Source of the DNA: Rhizoclosmatium globosum
Lineage: Eukaryota; Chytridiomycota; Chytridiomycetes; Chytridiales; Chytriomycetaceae
Reading direction: 5' to 3'
Assembly: GCA_002104985.1 (NCBI GenBank)
Contig: MCGO01000017.1
Location: forward strand, 310,001 to 374,000
DNA length: 64,000 bases
A program made the translations under genes and the position numbers. This document shows, piece by piece, positions 26,594 through 38,669 of the stretch (the stretch's first letter is position 1; each line of letters starts with the position of its first letter). A model generated the notes under the pieces. That model was not told the origin of the DNA. It did no database searches and saw only the letters and a program-made list of their open reading frames with translations.

Positions 26594-28345
26594 TCAAACA
26601 AACAAAAAGTAAATGGTAAAGCAAAGAATAGCAATATGAGATGCCCCAAACATACCCAACACATAAAACAACACAGCAAACAACAAGGCCGCAAAGCGAT
26701 TCGCACCATGTTCAAACCACAAACGTTCTAAAAAGTGACTCTTGCGGCAAAGGACTTCGTAGTCCTTGACTTTTGTGATTTCCTTCCCACCAAAGGCGAA
26801 ACGTGCACCGCCATACCTGGTACTGACAGGCCCAATCACCAACGCGCCCAATCCAACGTGTTCTGCATTGATAATTCGCGAACGGGCAATATAAATAGGG
26901 TTCCCGCTTTCGTCACACCCACCAGGCACAGCCTTGAGTGGAACCGCACCAAATGTGCTTCCACTGCTTGGAATCCATTCGAACTCTTCCTTATTCGCAA
27001 TAGATAACACCTCATGCTCGTACTGAAGCGTGATTTCAGACCCTTCCCAATTGGCTTTCATGACTCCGTCAGAATTGGAATATCCAATCTGCAACGATGA
27101 CCCGACCACGGCTCTGCTGATATAGAGAGGCTTTCCTTCCACATCGTATCCGCTTGGTTGAACACTCGAAGGGAATTTACCATCCTGCACGGTTTCCCAC
27201 ATGTCCTTGGAAACATTCTTGTATGGGAATGCAATACGTTGCAATTCATCGCCCACAGCAATCACTTCATGACCTGTTGGATCCGCCTCCAAATCAAGCA
27301 AATTCTTTCCATTCAACTTTACGTAAATCGCGTTCACATCATCAGCGCCTTTCAAAATCTCAGCACCCTCCAAGTCGAGTGGGGTGTATTCAGTGTAATG
27401 CTTGAAGCGTCCGAACCTCGGAGGCTTTGATTCGTGAAAGGTTTCAACCAAAAGAGCCTCATAAAGCTTTGCAACCATTTCTGAACAGAAGATCTCTTCA
27501 CTTGGTCTCCGATAAGCTTCCAACACTTGAGGTGGCATCTTCTTCAGAATATCTTCAATTGAGTTACGAAGCGACGTCAAGCGATCAAATAAGTCGTGGA
27601 TGCGGCTGCAAACTGAGGTAATGGATTCATGGGATATCCAAAGTTCTTATGTTTCTCGTAAAATTCGAGAACAGTCTTACGAGTCGTCTCAATGTCCTGA
27701 TCAAGCAAACGATGACGTTCTCTGTCATCGAGCTTGAAAATTGCAACATCTGCTTCAACCTCGTCAATCAAGGGAACCCATTCACGGAGTTGAGGTCCGA
27801 GCCAGAATCCAAGGCGAGGATCAATTTCGTGATCGACTGGAACGACGTGGCAATAGTCATACAAGTGGAAGATACGACCAGATAGAATCGATTCAAAGAT
27901 GTAGAGCTTTCCTTCTTCGAGGAAGTCAAGGGGTAGAACATTCTTGTCCACGAGAATTCCTGACTGATGTTGACCTTCTTCAGTACTCCAGGTGAAACTG
28001 ATTCAACTTACGTGTGTCCATGGTGCGTGGAACCGCTGGAACGGACTGAATGAGGGGACAACGAACCGAGATTCAACCTTCTGAATGAATGCACTGACTG
28101 GGTCGCCTTTTCCGTGAAACCTTTTCAATGCATAAGTAAGTACTTGCTCTCAGAGTGGGTTGTTGTGACGAGATGATTTGAGAGCAGCAGTGCGATTTGT
28201 AAGCTCCTCATTGTCAATGTGACTGTCCATAGCCGACCGGCATGACCATTTCCGAATATTCCAGTGGATTGGTAGCCCACAGATTGTATGCACTTACAGA
28301 ACGGGTGTCAAAGTGCTTGGAATCGTTGTTCTCCGTCTGAGCCAT
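26594..28345 (-). CDS. Permuted papain-like (NlpC/P60, DUF830-like) and DM9-repeat protein with C-terminal membrane anchor
   Basis: An unusual multidomain protein. The N-terminal half resembles permuted NlpC/P60 papain-like hydrolases: a candidate catalytic histidine in APWTH (about 28015), a hydrophobic GILVD strand after an intron, and a candidate nucleophilic cysteine in EEIFCSEMVAKLY (about 27490-27455). The His-before-Cys order marks the permuted class. The second half has two DM9 (DUF3421) lectin-like repeats: one around 27230-27000 (GKPLYISRAVVG), the other around 26995-26735 (EWIPSSGSTFGAVP, GNPIYIARS, FAFGGKEITKVKDYEVL). The last 35 residues are a hydrophobic helix ending at the stop, so a tail anchor is likely. 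Start 28345 opens a short exon with a GTAAGT donor at 28297. An in-frame TGA at 28150-28152 is avoided if that intron ends near 28148. The enzymatic role is inference. Confidence 0.7.
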
Positions 28346-28437
28346 ATCTGGGTCTTGATGAAGAGTTTTTGGCCGCTGACAAACAATCACAGCCACTTTT
28401 ATCCAAATAGCAAAAAAAGAATCAATTTATGAGTAAA

Positions 28438-29936
<1,499 letters not shown>

Positions 29937-30149
29937 GCGGTGTCGGGAGGTGGTTGGTTTTGTTGGGATGGAAGAATTGTCAGAAACACCAATGGGAGGG
30001 AATGATGATACACATCATGACAAAGTAATAACAAGGGCCGCAATATATCAATGTTCTATATCTATTCAAGAAACCCATTTCAAAAACGCGATAAAGATAA
30101 AAATAGGAAATCAGTGTCATTAAATGCAATCAACCCCCAAAACGAAAAA

Positions 30150-32681
30150 CTAAACCCCAATCAACAAATCAACAGCAACCTGTCGCACCTTATTCTGAAA
30201 GTTATCCGCATACAACCTCGTCACAGAGTTAGCAGCATCATTCAACATCCCCTTCACGTTCCTGACGCCCGTTCGTAAAGTCTCCCTTCAAAGCACCTGT
30301 TCCCGTATACGCTGTACTCAAACAGTCCCCATTATTCGCCCACACGTTCTTGAACATACTTTCAAACTGCTTGTCTGCAGTTTCACTCGTCTGGGACTCA
30401 ACGCCAATCGAAGAAATTAAGCCTGGTAAGACGTGTCTCGCGAGAATCGATTGCACAACATTGTGCGGTCCAAACAGTCCATGCAGTTTGTTCGAATTAC
30501 GCCGGTTTGGTCTTGTCCTGTGGTTGAGGAGTAGTGGGATACGGTGGTAAAGTCTGTGGAAAGGAGGTCAAGAGGTGTTTGAGGTTATCGTAGTTGAGCC
30601 TTTGGTTTCTTTGTGGAAGTCGTAGTCTTTGTATGTGATTGTTGGGTGGTCCGTGGATACTTGCTGGAGGAGGGTTTTGAATCGTGTTCCGAGTGTCACG
30701 GCCTTCCTTTCCAACCAAGTCAACTGTTTGTGTGAAATGTCAGCATGAAAGAGAGTAAATAACAAAGATACCAACAACAACAGCCTGATACAGTTTCTCC
30801 AACTCCTCCACATGCAACCTCAAAGCCGCCAAATTCTCTTCATCGCTTCGATCCAAGCTTGGCGTCGGGTTCAACGTCTTGGTACTCGCGACTTGTGTCC
30901 AATACAATGGAATCGATCCACGGATCTGAAGAACGATGCAACCTTGGATTCCTTTGTAAAGACAACCATCTCGTCTCAACAAAGTTGGCGACGTGGCCTT
31001 GCTCGTCAACACCGCGGCGTTCGTACCGGAATCCGGCTCTGTATTTGCTTCGACGCGAATGAGCGCGAAATCGAAGGTGGATTCGGGGGAAGCGGAGGTT
31101 TCGCTGCTCATTGAAACGGATTCACGAACTTCAACGAATCCTTGGATTAATGGCGCAACAGTGAGCCGACATCTGCTAGGGGCTTCACGGCAGCCTTGTT
31201 CCAGAAGAAACGTCATCAGTTTCATTTTGAGATTGCTGGGAAGCACGAAGAGTGAGGTTCCATGGACCTGTGGAAAAGAAGAAGGTTGGAGTTCAAGAAG
31301 GGACTTGATGTCGGAAGGTTGAATAGATTCTGGAGTGACTGGATCTTTTTTGCCACCACCGGCGAGGGAGTTGAGAGAGCCAAGGATTGTTGAACGAGAA
31401 GTACGGACGGAGGACGAGTCGGAAGCTTTTGTCTCTTCTTCAAGAAGTTGCTCAGATTCAGATGCGCTGTCGTCTGCAGTGGTATTGGCAACGTGAAGTG
31501 GGCTTGTTTGAATGGATTGAGGAAGAAACCATTTTCGTGACTGTAGCTGATGCTGTGGCACGTTTTTGTTGAGGTGGTACGGGTGATGAAGTGGGTGCAG
31601 TTGCTGATGGGTCCTCAGTAGGATGTTCTACCGTACCAGTACCTATATGATAAGTCAATTGTTAGCATACTGTAAGCTTCAAGTTCCCAATCCTTGTGAT
31701 GTCAACTTGAAGGATTCCATCCATTCAGTTTCCATCCCGCATCAAGAAAGTCCAGCTTATAAATATTGCTGCAGTATTTTCCTTCTCGTGAGCAATTGCT
31801 TTTGCAGCTCGCTCTCCATCAATCAGAAGTAGTGGTCGTGACAGTACCTTCAACCTCAGATTCCTCCCCACCAGAAGGGCCTTCTGATGTAGTACCTTCT
31901 TTGGAAGCAGTTGGAGCTCTTGATCGTAGCGGAGCCTTAAGGACATTCAGTGCAGTAGATCCAACAGACGAAGCCAATTGGACACCCCCAGACACAATTC
32001 CAACGCCAATTCCAACGCCGCTTTGACAGTGTCCACCAGCTTTCACCGTTCCAACCCCCAAATCAACGCCAGCCTTCACAGTTGCACCAGCCTGGATCCT
32101 GGTTTGGGCAAAGGCGGAATCAATTGGGCTCATTTGGACGAGCGAAGTGGCAGCACGCACAGCCACTGCATCAGCAAGAGCAGCAAGAACACCAGCTGAG
32201 GAATTGCAAGGAAGCACAGCGACCTTGATGGATAGGTTATCGTTCGTGAGTACATAAAGTGACTGCGCATAACACGCACCTGTTCAACAACAAAGACATC
32301 CGAGCCGCCCAGCCGGCCAACCTTCCTCCGTCTCGTAACCACAGTCAAATGCGGCACCTTTTCCGACTCGCTTCCCAGGCAAAGACCAACGAATCCAACG
32401 AGTCCAACAACCCGAAACACCTTCGCCGTTGCTTCGATTTCAGCGTCGCCTTCGTTTGATTTGCGGATCAGCGACGTCGAAAAGTCAACGACAAAGTGCG
32501 ACAACGGCGACAACGACAACGACGACGTGGTTTCAAGGGCAACTTCGGCGATGGCGTCGTCGACTTGGCTGCTTTCTTCGGACAAAGGCGCGGACGACGG
32601 CGAGGTTGGATGCGCAAACACGTGGAGTTGCGTGTCCGTGACGGCGAGGGTAAAGTGGCTCAGTGGGACTGAAGTAGCCAT
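30150..32681 (-). CDS. SAC1: Sac1-type phosphoinositide phosphatase
   Basis: Sac1 enzymes hydrolyse PI4P and related lipids at the ER and Golgi. The start at 32681 (MATSVPLSHFTLAV) leads into the SacN domain, with VVTRRRKVGRLGGSDVFVV at about 32350-32290. An Ala/Gly/Ser/Val-rich insert of about 250 residues follows (32220-31350), not typical of Sac1. The catalytic half has RGSIPLYWTQ (about 30930-30900), then DYDFHKETKG (30625-30595), and the signature RTNCMDCLDRTN (about 30500-30460) containing the CX5R active site. One base appears missing just after this motif. The C-terminus reads RQVAVDLLIG, which matches the normal end of the Sac domain, but the TAG at 30150 follows directly, so the two C-terminal membrane helices of yeast or human Sac1 are absent in the visible frame. 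They may lie in an unrecognised exon. Confidence 0.88.
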
Positions 32682-33189
32682 GTGTTTGTGTTGATCAGAG
32701 AAAGACTCCTTTTTTGATTGGGATGGATTTGTGGCTGCCAAATTGGTTTAACCCATTTCCCTTCTCTTTAATTGAGCTTTATTGGTATCGGTCACTCTTT
32801 CCTTTCATGACTGGAAAGAATTTACTTCAATCCACGGATTCCCAAGTGTGGGTTCAGATCAGTTGGCTTCAAGTGTGGCAAACTCTTTTGCCACTTGTAC
32901 ACTGATCCTGGTGCTCGTGGTGGGAGAACTCCAGCGACTCCGTCTCAGCGTTGGCTGATCCGCCAGCGATTCTATGATTCGACAGTTTAGTCTTGATATT
33001 TTATAAAAAGAAGGAGGTGGAGGAATATCGCCACGTTGAAGAATAGAGACTCTCTCAATAGAGAAAATAAGATGGATTGTGTTGGAGTCCAAGATCCAAA
33101 TGTCCTCATACACTTTGTCACATCATCCCATCCATCCATTCGTTAACGACATCATCCCATGTCTGAATCAATTCTATGATATCAACTAT
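32682..33189. other. Gap between Sac1 and the unknown gene at 33.2-33.5 kb
   Basis: No gene is confidently seen. On the minus strand an open stretch from about 33113 to 32859 could be the last exon or exons of the unknown gene that starts at 33491, because that gene's first exon ends in a good donor (AAAG/GTTAGT) near 33195 and needs a 3' partner. The part nearest Sac1 should hold its promoter. Confidence 0.3.
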
Positions 33190-33491
33190 ACTAACCTTTG
33201 GGTCTCTCCAGATCCAACAAGCTTCACAAGGTCCTCGGATGTGTACACAGCAGTAGCAGGGTAGTTACGGCGCGTGTCACGGTTAAAGTAGTAGTTTTGA
33301 TGAATCTTTCGTTCAGCTGGACGCTTAAAGTCTGGTTGGGATCTGAATGGGTTTTTTCGATATGAGTGGTTGATGTCAAAGGTTTCGAATGAGAGGGTCC
33401 ATCCAGCGAGTTTCATATTTTGACACTGATGAAGGTCTCGCGAGACTTGTTTGTTATTGATTGATACAGAAGCCGTTCTCATCGTTATCAT
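33190..33491 (-). CDS. Unknown basic protein, first exon
   Basis: No family is recognised with confidence. The ATG at 33491 opens about 98 residues rich in Arg, Asn and Tyr. Notable segments are LAGWTLSFETFDINHSYR, FRSQPDFKRPAERK and TRRNYPATAVYTSEDLVKLV. The codon phase stays open without a break for 300 bases and the composition is protein-like. A GTTAGT donor lies just before the frame stops, so more coding sequence probably follows toward 32860. The basic, Tyr-rich makeup would suit a small mitochondrial or ribosome-associated protein, but this is only a guess. The opposite strand has no competing frame of similar quality. Confidence 0.5.
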
Positions 33492-33592
33492 TCGTTCGTT
33501 GTTTTAGGTCAGTGCTTCAGATCTCCCGTTCCTCCCAACACTTTCGACTTCTTCGATGTAATAGACAGATGACGCCTTTCAACGGATGATGT

Positions 33593-33897
33593 TCAGGACA
33601 CATACCCTGGGGACACAGTACGGTAGTCCTCAGCCTATAAACAACGCTGTCAGTCTCCCATCCCCTTCTTCTAGGACAAACAGAATCAAAAGACTTACAG
33701 GTGGAACAATGGCAGGATCGTTTGGTCTCTGTTTGTTGATAGTTGAAAAGGGTGAGCCTTCCCTTCGTTTCTAACCCCGCCTCCATCGACAGAACCACTC
33801 CCCCACTGGTACTCACGACTCTGTAGATCCATTCCAGGTCCTTGAAAGACTTGGGCACACCTCCAAAGTGCTTTGTGATGAAACGCTCGAAACCCAT
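33593..33897 (-). CDS. Three-exon microprotein of about 50 residues
   Basis: Three small exons fit together with canonical splice sites. Exon 1 (from ATG 33897) encodes MGFERFITKHFGGVPKSF and ends at a GTGAGT donor near 33820. Exon 2 (about 33737-33708) encodes RPNDPAIVPP between an ACAG acceptor and a GTAAGT donor. Exon 3 encodes AEDYRTVSPGYVS and stops at 33593. Both joins are in phase. The product is about 50 residues, amphipathic at the N-terminus and Pro-rich at the end, without a signal peptide or membrane helix. No family can be named. The neat splice phases and intron placement support a real gene rather than chance frames. Confidence 0.55.
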
Positions 33898-34113
33898 CCT
33901 TGTTGGTGTTTTTGGCCTTTCGTTTTTTCCAACCTCACCAACCAACACCCAACCAACTGACTTCAGAAATGACCAACCTACAAGAACGCGTTGATTTCGA
34001 CATCGTAAATCCCTTCGATTTATTTTCAAAATAACAAACACAGTCACATAAGGTTTAGTGGGCGGGACACATTCCACGCATCCATCCATGCACATACTTG
34101 AGACCTCCATTCT

Positions 34114-35753
34114 TCAAACCAAACGCAGCAGCAGCACCCAACCGACCGCGACAACCGAATATCCAGCAACCTTGCCCAACCAGTTGTACAACTTTGTGCG
34201 GCTCTCATGGATCGCAAGGGCCTTAGAGTAAGGAATACGCGAGAAGGAGACCATCGTGTACAATGGAATCACGGTTTTGGGAACCAGCGGTGCAAGAAAC
34301 CTTCCAATGCTTTACGCATCTTGTATGACAACTTTGTGACAGAAGAGCGCATTTCAACGTAGTTGTCTGAAGTTGAAGAGTGTCAGCAAAAAGCCTTTCC
34401 ATCAAGCTCAAACATGTAAACACTTACTCAACGCCAAATCACAAATCGCTTCCGCATCTGGGTTCCTCAACTCACTGTACTCCTCCAAAGCCTTTGCAAC
34501 TTTCTCAGCAGAAGGTCTCGCACTCCCCGCAGATCCGCGCTTCCCCAACACACGATCGAAAATCTCATCAAGAACAAGACAATCCTCAAACCCACAATTC
34601 ATACCCTGCCCATAAAACGGCACCATCGCATGCGCCGCGTCTCCAAGAATCACACAACTCGACTTGTAGTGATACGGCTTACATTTGATACTAATCAATG
34701 ACCCCTTCGGGTTCTTGAAGTAATCCTTCACCAGAAGTTCCTTTCCAATCAATGGAATCGTGTCAGGGAACTTTTGCTCGAAAAAGAGCATCAAGTCAGT
34801 TGGGGATTTGATTGCTTCAAAGTTGGACCATGGCATGAAGAGGGTGACTGTGAATGACTTGTCAATGTTGGGGAGGGCGATCATCATGAAGGTTTGGCGA
34901 GGCCAGATGTGGAGGTGGCCGGGTCCATTTGGTATTCTCCGTTGGGACCTGGTGGCATGTTCAATTCGACGTAGGCGTGTTCAATGTCTATAATATGAAA
35001 ATGAGTCAGTGGTGCTTGTAGATGTGAGGGATAAGTGTTACTAACACTCTTGCATAAAGTTCATTCTCGTGACACGCATCAATTCTCTGCGGACACGCGA
35101 GAAGGCGCCGTCAGTACCCACAATCAAATCGGCCGTGGCCTTGACAACAGTTCCGTCAGGTTTTTTGAAGTTGAGCACCTTCTTGTCAAAGTCGATTGAC
35201 AGGACTTCGTACTGGAACTTGAAAGACACGTTCTTGTGTGTTTCGGCCATGTTGAGAAGGTGCTGGTTGACAAGCTTTCTGTCGACTGAGTTGATAGCCT
35301 GTTGTCGTTGGCAATGCATCAGCACCGCTCAAACGATACCTCAGCAATCAACACACAAACACACCTCGTTAAAGTATCCGTAGTTCTGCGAGCTCTGCGA
35401 GTTTCCGACGTGGATCATTCGCGCCTTCATCGGAATGAGAGTGTCGAGGAGGCCCTTTCCAACACCGGCGCCTTCGAGCCCTGCGATTCCACGGGCCGAA
35501 AGCGCAAGATTGATTGAACGCCCGCTTGATTGCTTCACTGTTCGAATGTCTGATTATGAAGAGAGAGAAGCGAGGTGGTGGCGTTAGTGACTGCATCGAG
35601 AGAGATGCACAACAACCCACCTTCTCTCAGCTCATACACTGTCACTGTCCATCCTCGGCTCGCAAAGTACACGGCTGCTAGCGATCCAACTAGTCCGCCT
35701 CCGACGACGGCAACACTGAATTCTCCATTTTGTGAACGGGTGGGTGAGCTCAT
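34114..35753 (-). CDS. BNA4: Kynurenine 3-monooxygenase
   Basis: This FAD enzyme hydroxylates L-kynurenine to 3-hydroxykynurenine with NADPH and O2, in de novo NAD synthesis from tryptophan, at the outer mitochondrial membrane. The start at 35753 leads into the FAD-binding motif [14 protein letters not shown] (about 35715-35675). [12 protein letters not shown], the KMO hallmark, is at about 35525-35490 after a short intron. Further motifs are [14 protein letters not shown] (about 35135-35095) and [22 protein letters not shown] (about 34655-34590), the second FAD contact. The C-terminus is hydrophobic and basic ([14 protein letters not shown]) and fits the known membrane-targeting tail. About six exons are implied. 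The length, near 460 residues, is normal for the family. No other NAD-synthesis gene is adjacent. Confidence 0.92.
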
Positions 35754-36014
35754 TTTTTCGTTGAGTTTTTGATGTTGATCCGAACCAACGCGAAATCGCC
35801 TTTCGCAAAATCTCCACTTCTGTGTTTCCCACGTTGTCTTATCTTGTTTCAGAAATCTAGGCTTCTATTTTTTTTGGTATGTTTCATTTAAGGCTCATAA
35901 CGTTTGTTTACTACTTGAATCTTTTGATAAAAAAGACCATAACTTTAAGAGACAGTCTTAATTTAGTGATTGAAGACTATTCTTTATTATCTTCATACTT
36001 GTAGTTTGACCTAA

Positions 36015-37208
36015 TCAACGGAATTTGAGGGCAGCTTCTGGTTTGTTAACCAAAATAGCTTCAATTTCTTCCAAAACTTCAGGGGTCAACTTGGGTACAA
36101 CCTCCAAGCCTTAATATTTTCTGTCACTTGGGAGGTTTAGATGCACCAGTGATCACGGTTGAAACGTTTGGATTCTTGATGCACCACGCCAAAGCCAATT
36201 GAGCAAGACTATATCCCAGCTTATCAGCAATAGGCTTCAACTTGTCAACCTTAGCAAGTCTTTCTTTCCTTCTGGCGTTTCCAACCCAGCCGCAAGGTTC
36301 TGCATAATTGGATTCTCCTTCAATGCGAATCTTGAGTCCGCAGGAATTTCCTTGTTGTATTTCCAGTCAACACACCAGACGCCAATGGAGACCAAATCGT
36401 AGTTCCCAAGCCATTTCTCATACAAGGGGCATATTCCTTCTCGAAACGTTCACGGTGGAACATGTTATACTGTGGCTGCTCCATCAAGGGTCCAATCAAA
36501 CCAAGCTTTTCAGCGATACGGTGAGCGTCAGTAAGCTGTTCAGCAGACCATTCCGAGGTACCCCAGTGAAGGGCCCATCCTTTTTCAATGACCCAGTTAA
36601 AAGCGCGGACGATTTCTTCGGTGGGAGTGTCCACGTCTGGACGGTGAGCGAAAATCAAGTCAACGTAGTCCAGCTGGAGACGCTCAAGGACGCTTTAGTG
36701 CCCTCGATAATGTGCTTTCGGGAGAGACCCTTTTCATTCACACCTTCTCCGCCACTATCGGAAATCACCGGATTCAGGACGGTAGCATACATACAAAACC
36801 TCTTACCGGAAGATTTTTGTGGAAATCACATAAGAGGAACGCTTCCATCCAAACTTCTTGATCGCATTTCCCATTGCGATTTCAGACTTTCCATTGGCAT
36901 AACTGATGTTATATACCTGATTGCTGCATTCGAAGATAAAGCAAACCTTCGGCGTTGTCAAAGATTCCTTTGTACATACGTTAAAGGTTAGTGCCCCATC
37001 ACCTCAACCAAATTGAAGGCCTTAAAGCTCACATCGTAGGCTTCCTTCAAACACTGTTCAGCGATATCATCGCCAACTTGTCCTCCATACGTCACCCATC
37101 CTCCCAATGAAACTGGATTTCGAACGATCAGCTGTACTACTCACTTCAAGTGATGTACTAACGGACAGAGACTTTCAATCCTGATCTTCCCAAGAAGCGG
37201 TACTCCAT
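36015..37208 (-). CDS. Aldo-keto reductase, Kv-channel beta-subunit-like (frame broken)
   Basis: An NADPH-dependent oxidoreductase of the AKR6 type. The start at 37208 gives [14 protein letters not shown]. Recognisable segments in order are [18 protein letters not shown] (about 37110-37055), a central region with [23 protein letters not shown] (about 36655-36590), [30 protein letters not shown] (about 36490-36435), [13 protein letters not shown] (about 36395-36360), then [23 protein letters not shown] and the end [15 protein letters not shown] (stop 36015). The conserved blocks lie in all three frames, joined by one-base breaks (for example near 36430, 36360 and 36250) that are not at splice sites. 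Either this locus is a decaying gene or the sequence holds several errors. The neighbouring reductases show the same problem, which favours error. Confidence 0.82.
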
Positions 37209-37430
37209 TTCGTTGTTTTTGCAGACAAGTCAAAACAAACGTGTTTGAGTTTCAAATGAGCATGCCGATGGCATCATTCGTTGTTTGTGCTTGTTTGTGG
37301 CTTCACCAAATCACCAACATTTCCTCCTCTTTTTAACATTTATTCGTCAGTAATAATAAGAAAACAGAAAAACGAATGGAATAAAACGGCACGCACACCA
37401 CAATTTTCCTCACACAAATTGGTTTCAATC
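37209..37430. promoter_or_regulatory. Divergent promoter region, aldo-keto reductase and cytochrome b5 reductase
   Basis: About 220 bp separates the start codons of two NAD(P)H-linked reductases transcribed away from each other. The region is AT-rich, with A-rich runs near 37360-37385, just before the + gene. No specific binding site is recognised. Shared regulation is possible but only inferred from the layout. Confidence 0.4.
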
Positions 37431-38530
37431 ATGTTTTGGGAAGAGTACACATACATTCCTCAGGACTGGCACTGGGCTATCACGATCACGCGGGAGGTGC
37501 AGTTTGCTCTCTTGGCGATCGCACTCGCGTTCGTTGGCTGGCTCTTCTGGGAGAACCGTTCGTCTTTCTCTTCTCTCAATCGAACTGACATTACTCCACT
37601 AATGCAGGTTACAATGACTTCCTCGAGAAGACCAAGGGAGAGTTTGCGGACGTGACCTTGCGCAGAAAGATCCCTCTTACTGCTAATACGCAATGTGAGT
37701 TGGTTGCTGTCAGGGTACGGATTGAAAAGCTGATTGCTGACGCTTTGATCCTCATTCGATTAGCTACCGCTTCGGTTTACCATACATGGACATGGCGTTG
37801 GGACTTCCAATCGGTCAGGTACGTCCATTGTTGTCATAGTGAACATTGCCAATCGGAAACTTGACAGCACCTCCAAGTATCAGCAACAATTGATGGCAAG
37901 GAAGTTACTCGCAGTTACACTCCAATCTCAGAAGATACTAACTTTGGTGTCGTTGACTTCTTGGTCAAGGTATGTCTCGTTTCTCATTTCTCCCATTCCT
38001 TACCAACCAACCCAACAGTCCTACCCAACCGGTCAACTCTCTCGTCATTTTGACAGCCTCCAAATTGGAGACAAGATCAAAATCCGTGGACCAAAAGGAA
38101 ACTTCCAATACTACCCTAACATGGTCAAGACTCTTTGCATGATTGCGGTGGAACAGGAATTACTCCAATGCTTCAGATTATCAAGGCTTCGCTCAAGAAC
38201 TCGGCCGACAAGACGGAACTGAATCTGATTTTCGCAAACGTCAAGCGTGAAGACATTCTGTTAAAGAATCTGTTGGACTCTCTCGCGGCCACGCAACCAC
38301 GATTCAAGGTGTACTATGTGTTGAATGAGGCTGATGAAGATTGGGAAGGTGGTGTTGGGTTTGTTACAAAGGAAATGATCGTCAAGCATGGAGCTATTCC
38401 TGGAGACTCCAAGGTCTTGCTTTGCGGTCCACCTCCAATGGTTCAAGCGATGCAGAAAAACTGCGAGGAGCTTGGGTTTGCTAAGGCAAGGGCGGTTTCC
38501 AAGATGGAGGACGATATTTTCAAGTTTTGA
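37431..38530 (+). CDS. NADH-cytochrome b5 reductase, tandem copy 1
   Basis: This FAD enzyme passes electrons from NADH to cytochrome b5, for fatty-acid desaturation and sterol synthesis at the ER or outer mitochondrial membrane. The start at 37431 gives [15 protein letters not shown], then a membrane helix ([16 protein letters not shown]). The FAD motif RSYTPIS is at about 37910-37930, [15 protein letters not shown] at about 38070-38115, the NADH-binding [14 protein letters not shown] at about 38150-38185, and [10 protein letters not shown] at about 38425-38455. The stop is at 38528. The frame is broken by one missing G near 38145; introns lie near 37560, 37695, 37820 and 37970. Closely similar copies follow at once on the same strand. 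Confidence 0.9.
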
Positions 38531-38669
38531 TAATTTAATATTTACGAAGATTAAATAATAGCGTTTACTCGTTCACTAGTGTATTTACATTTATTGTCAA
38601 AGGATATACATTCTGGAATATGCACGCGCCAACCAATTTTTTTCAAGTTCAAATTGCACATTGCTACTC

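Noticed and set aside
28150..28152. Reassignment or readthrough of TGA as a sense codon
   Set aside because: Other genes here (RED, b5 reductases, dipeptidase) end in TGA, and a plausible intron removes this one.
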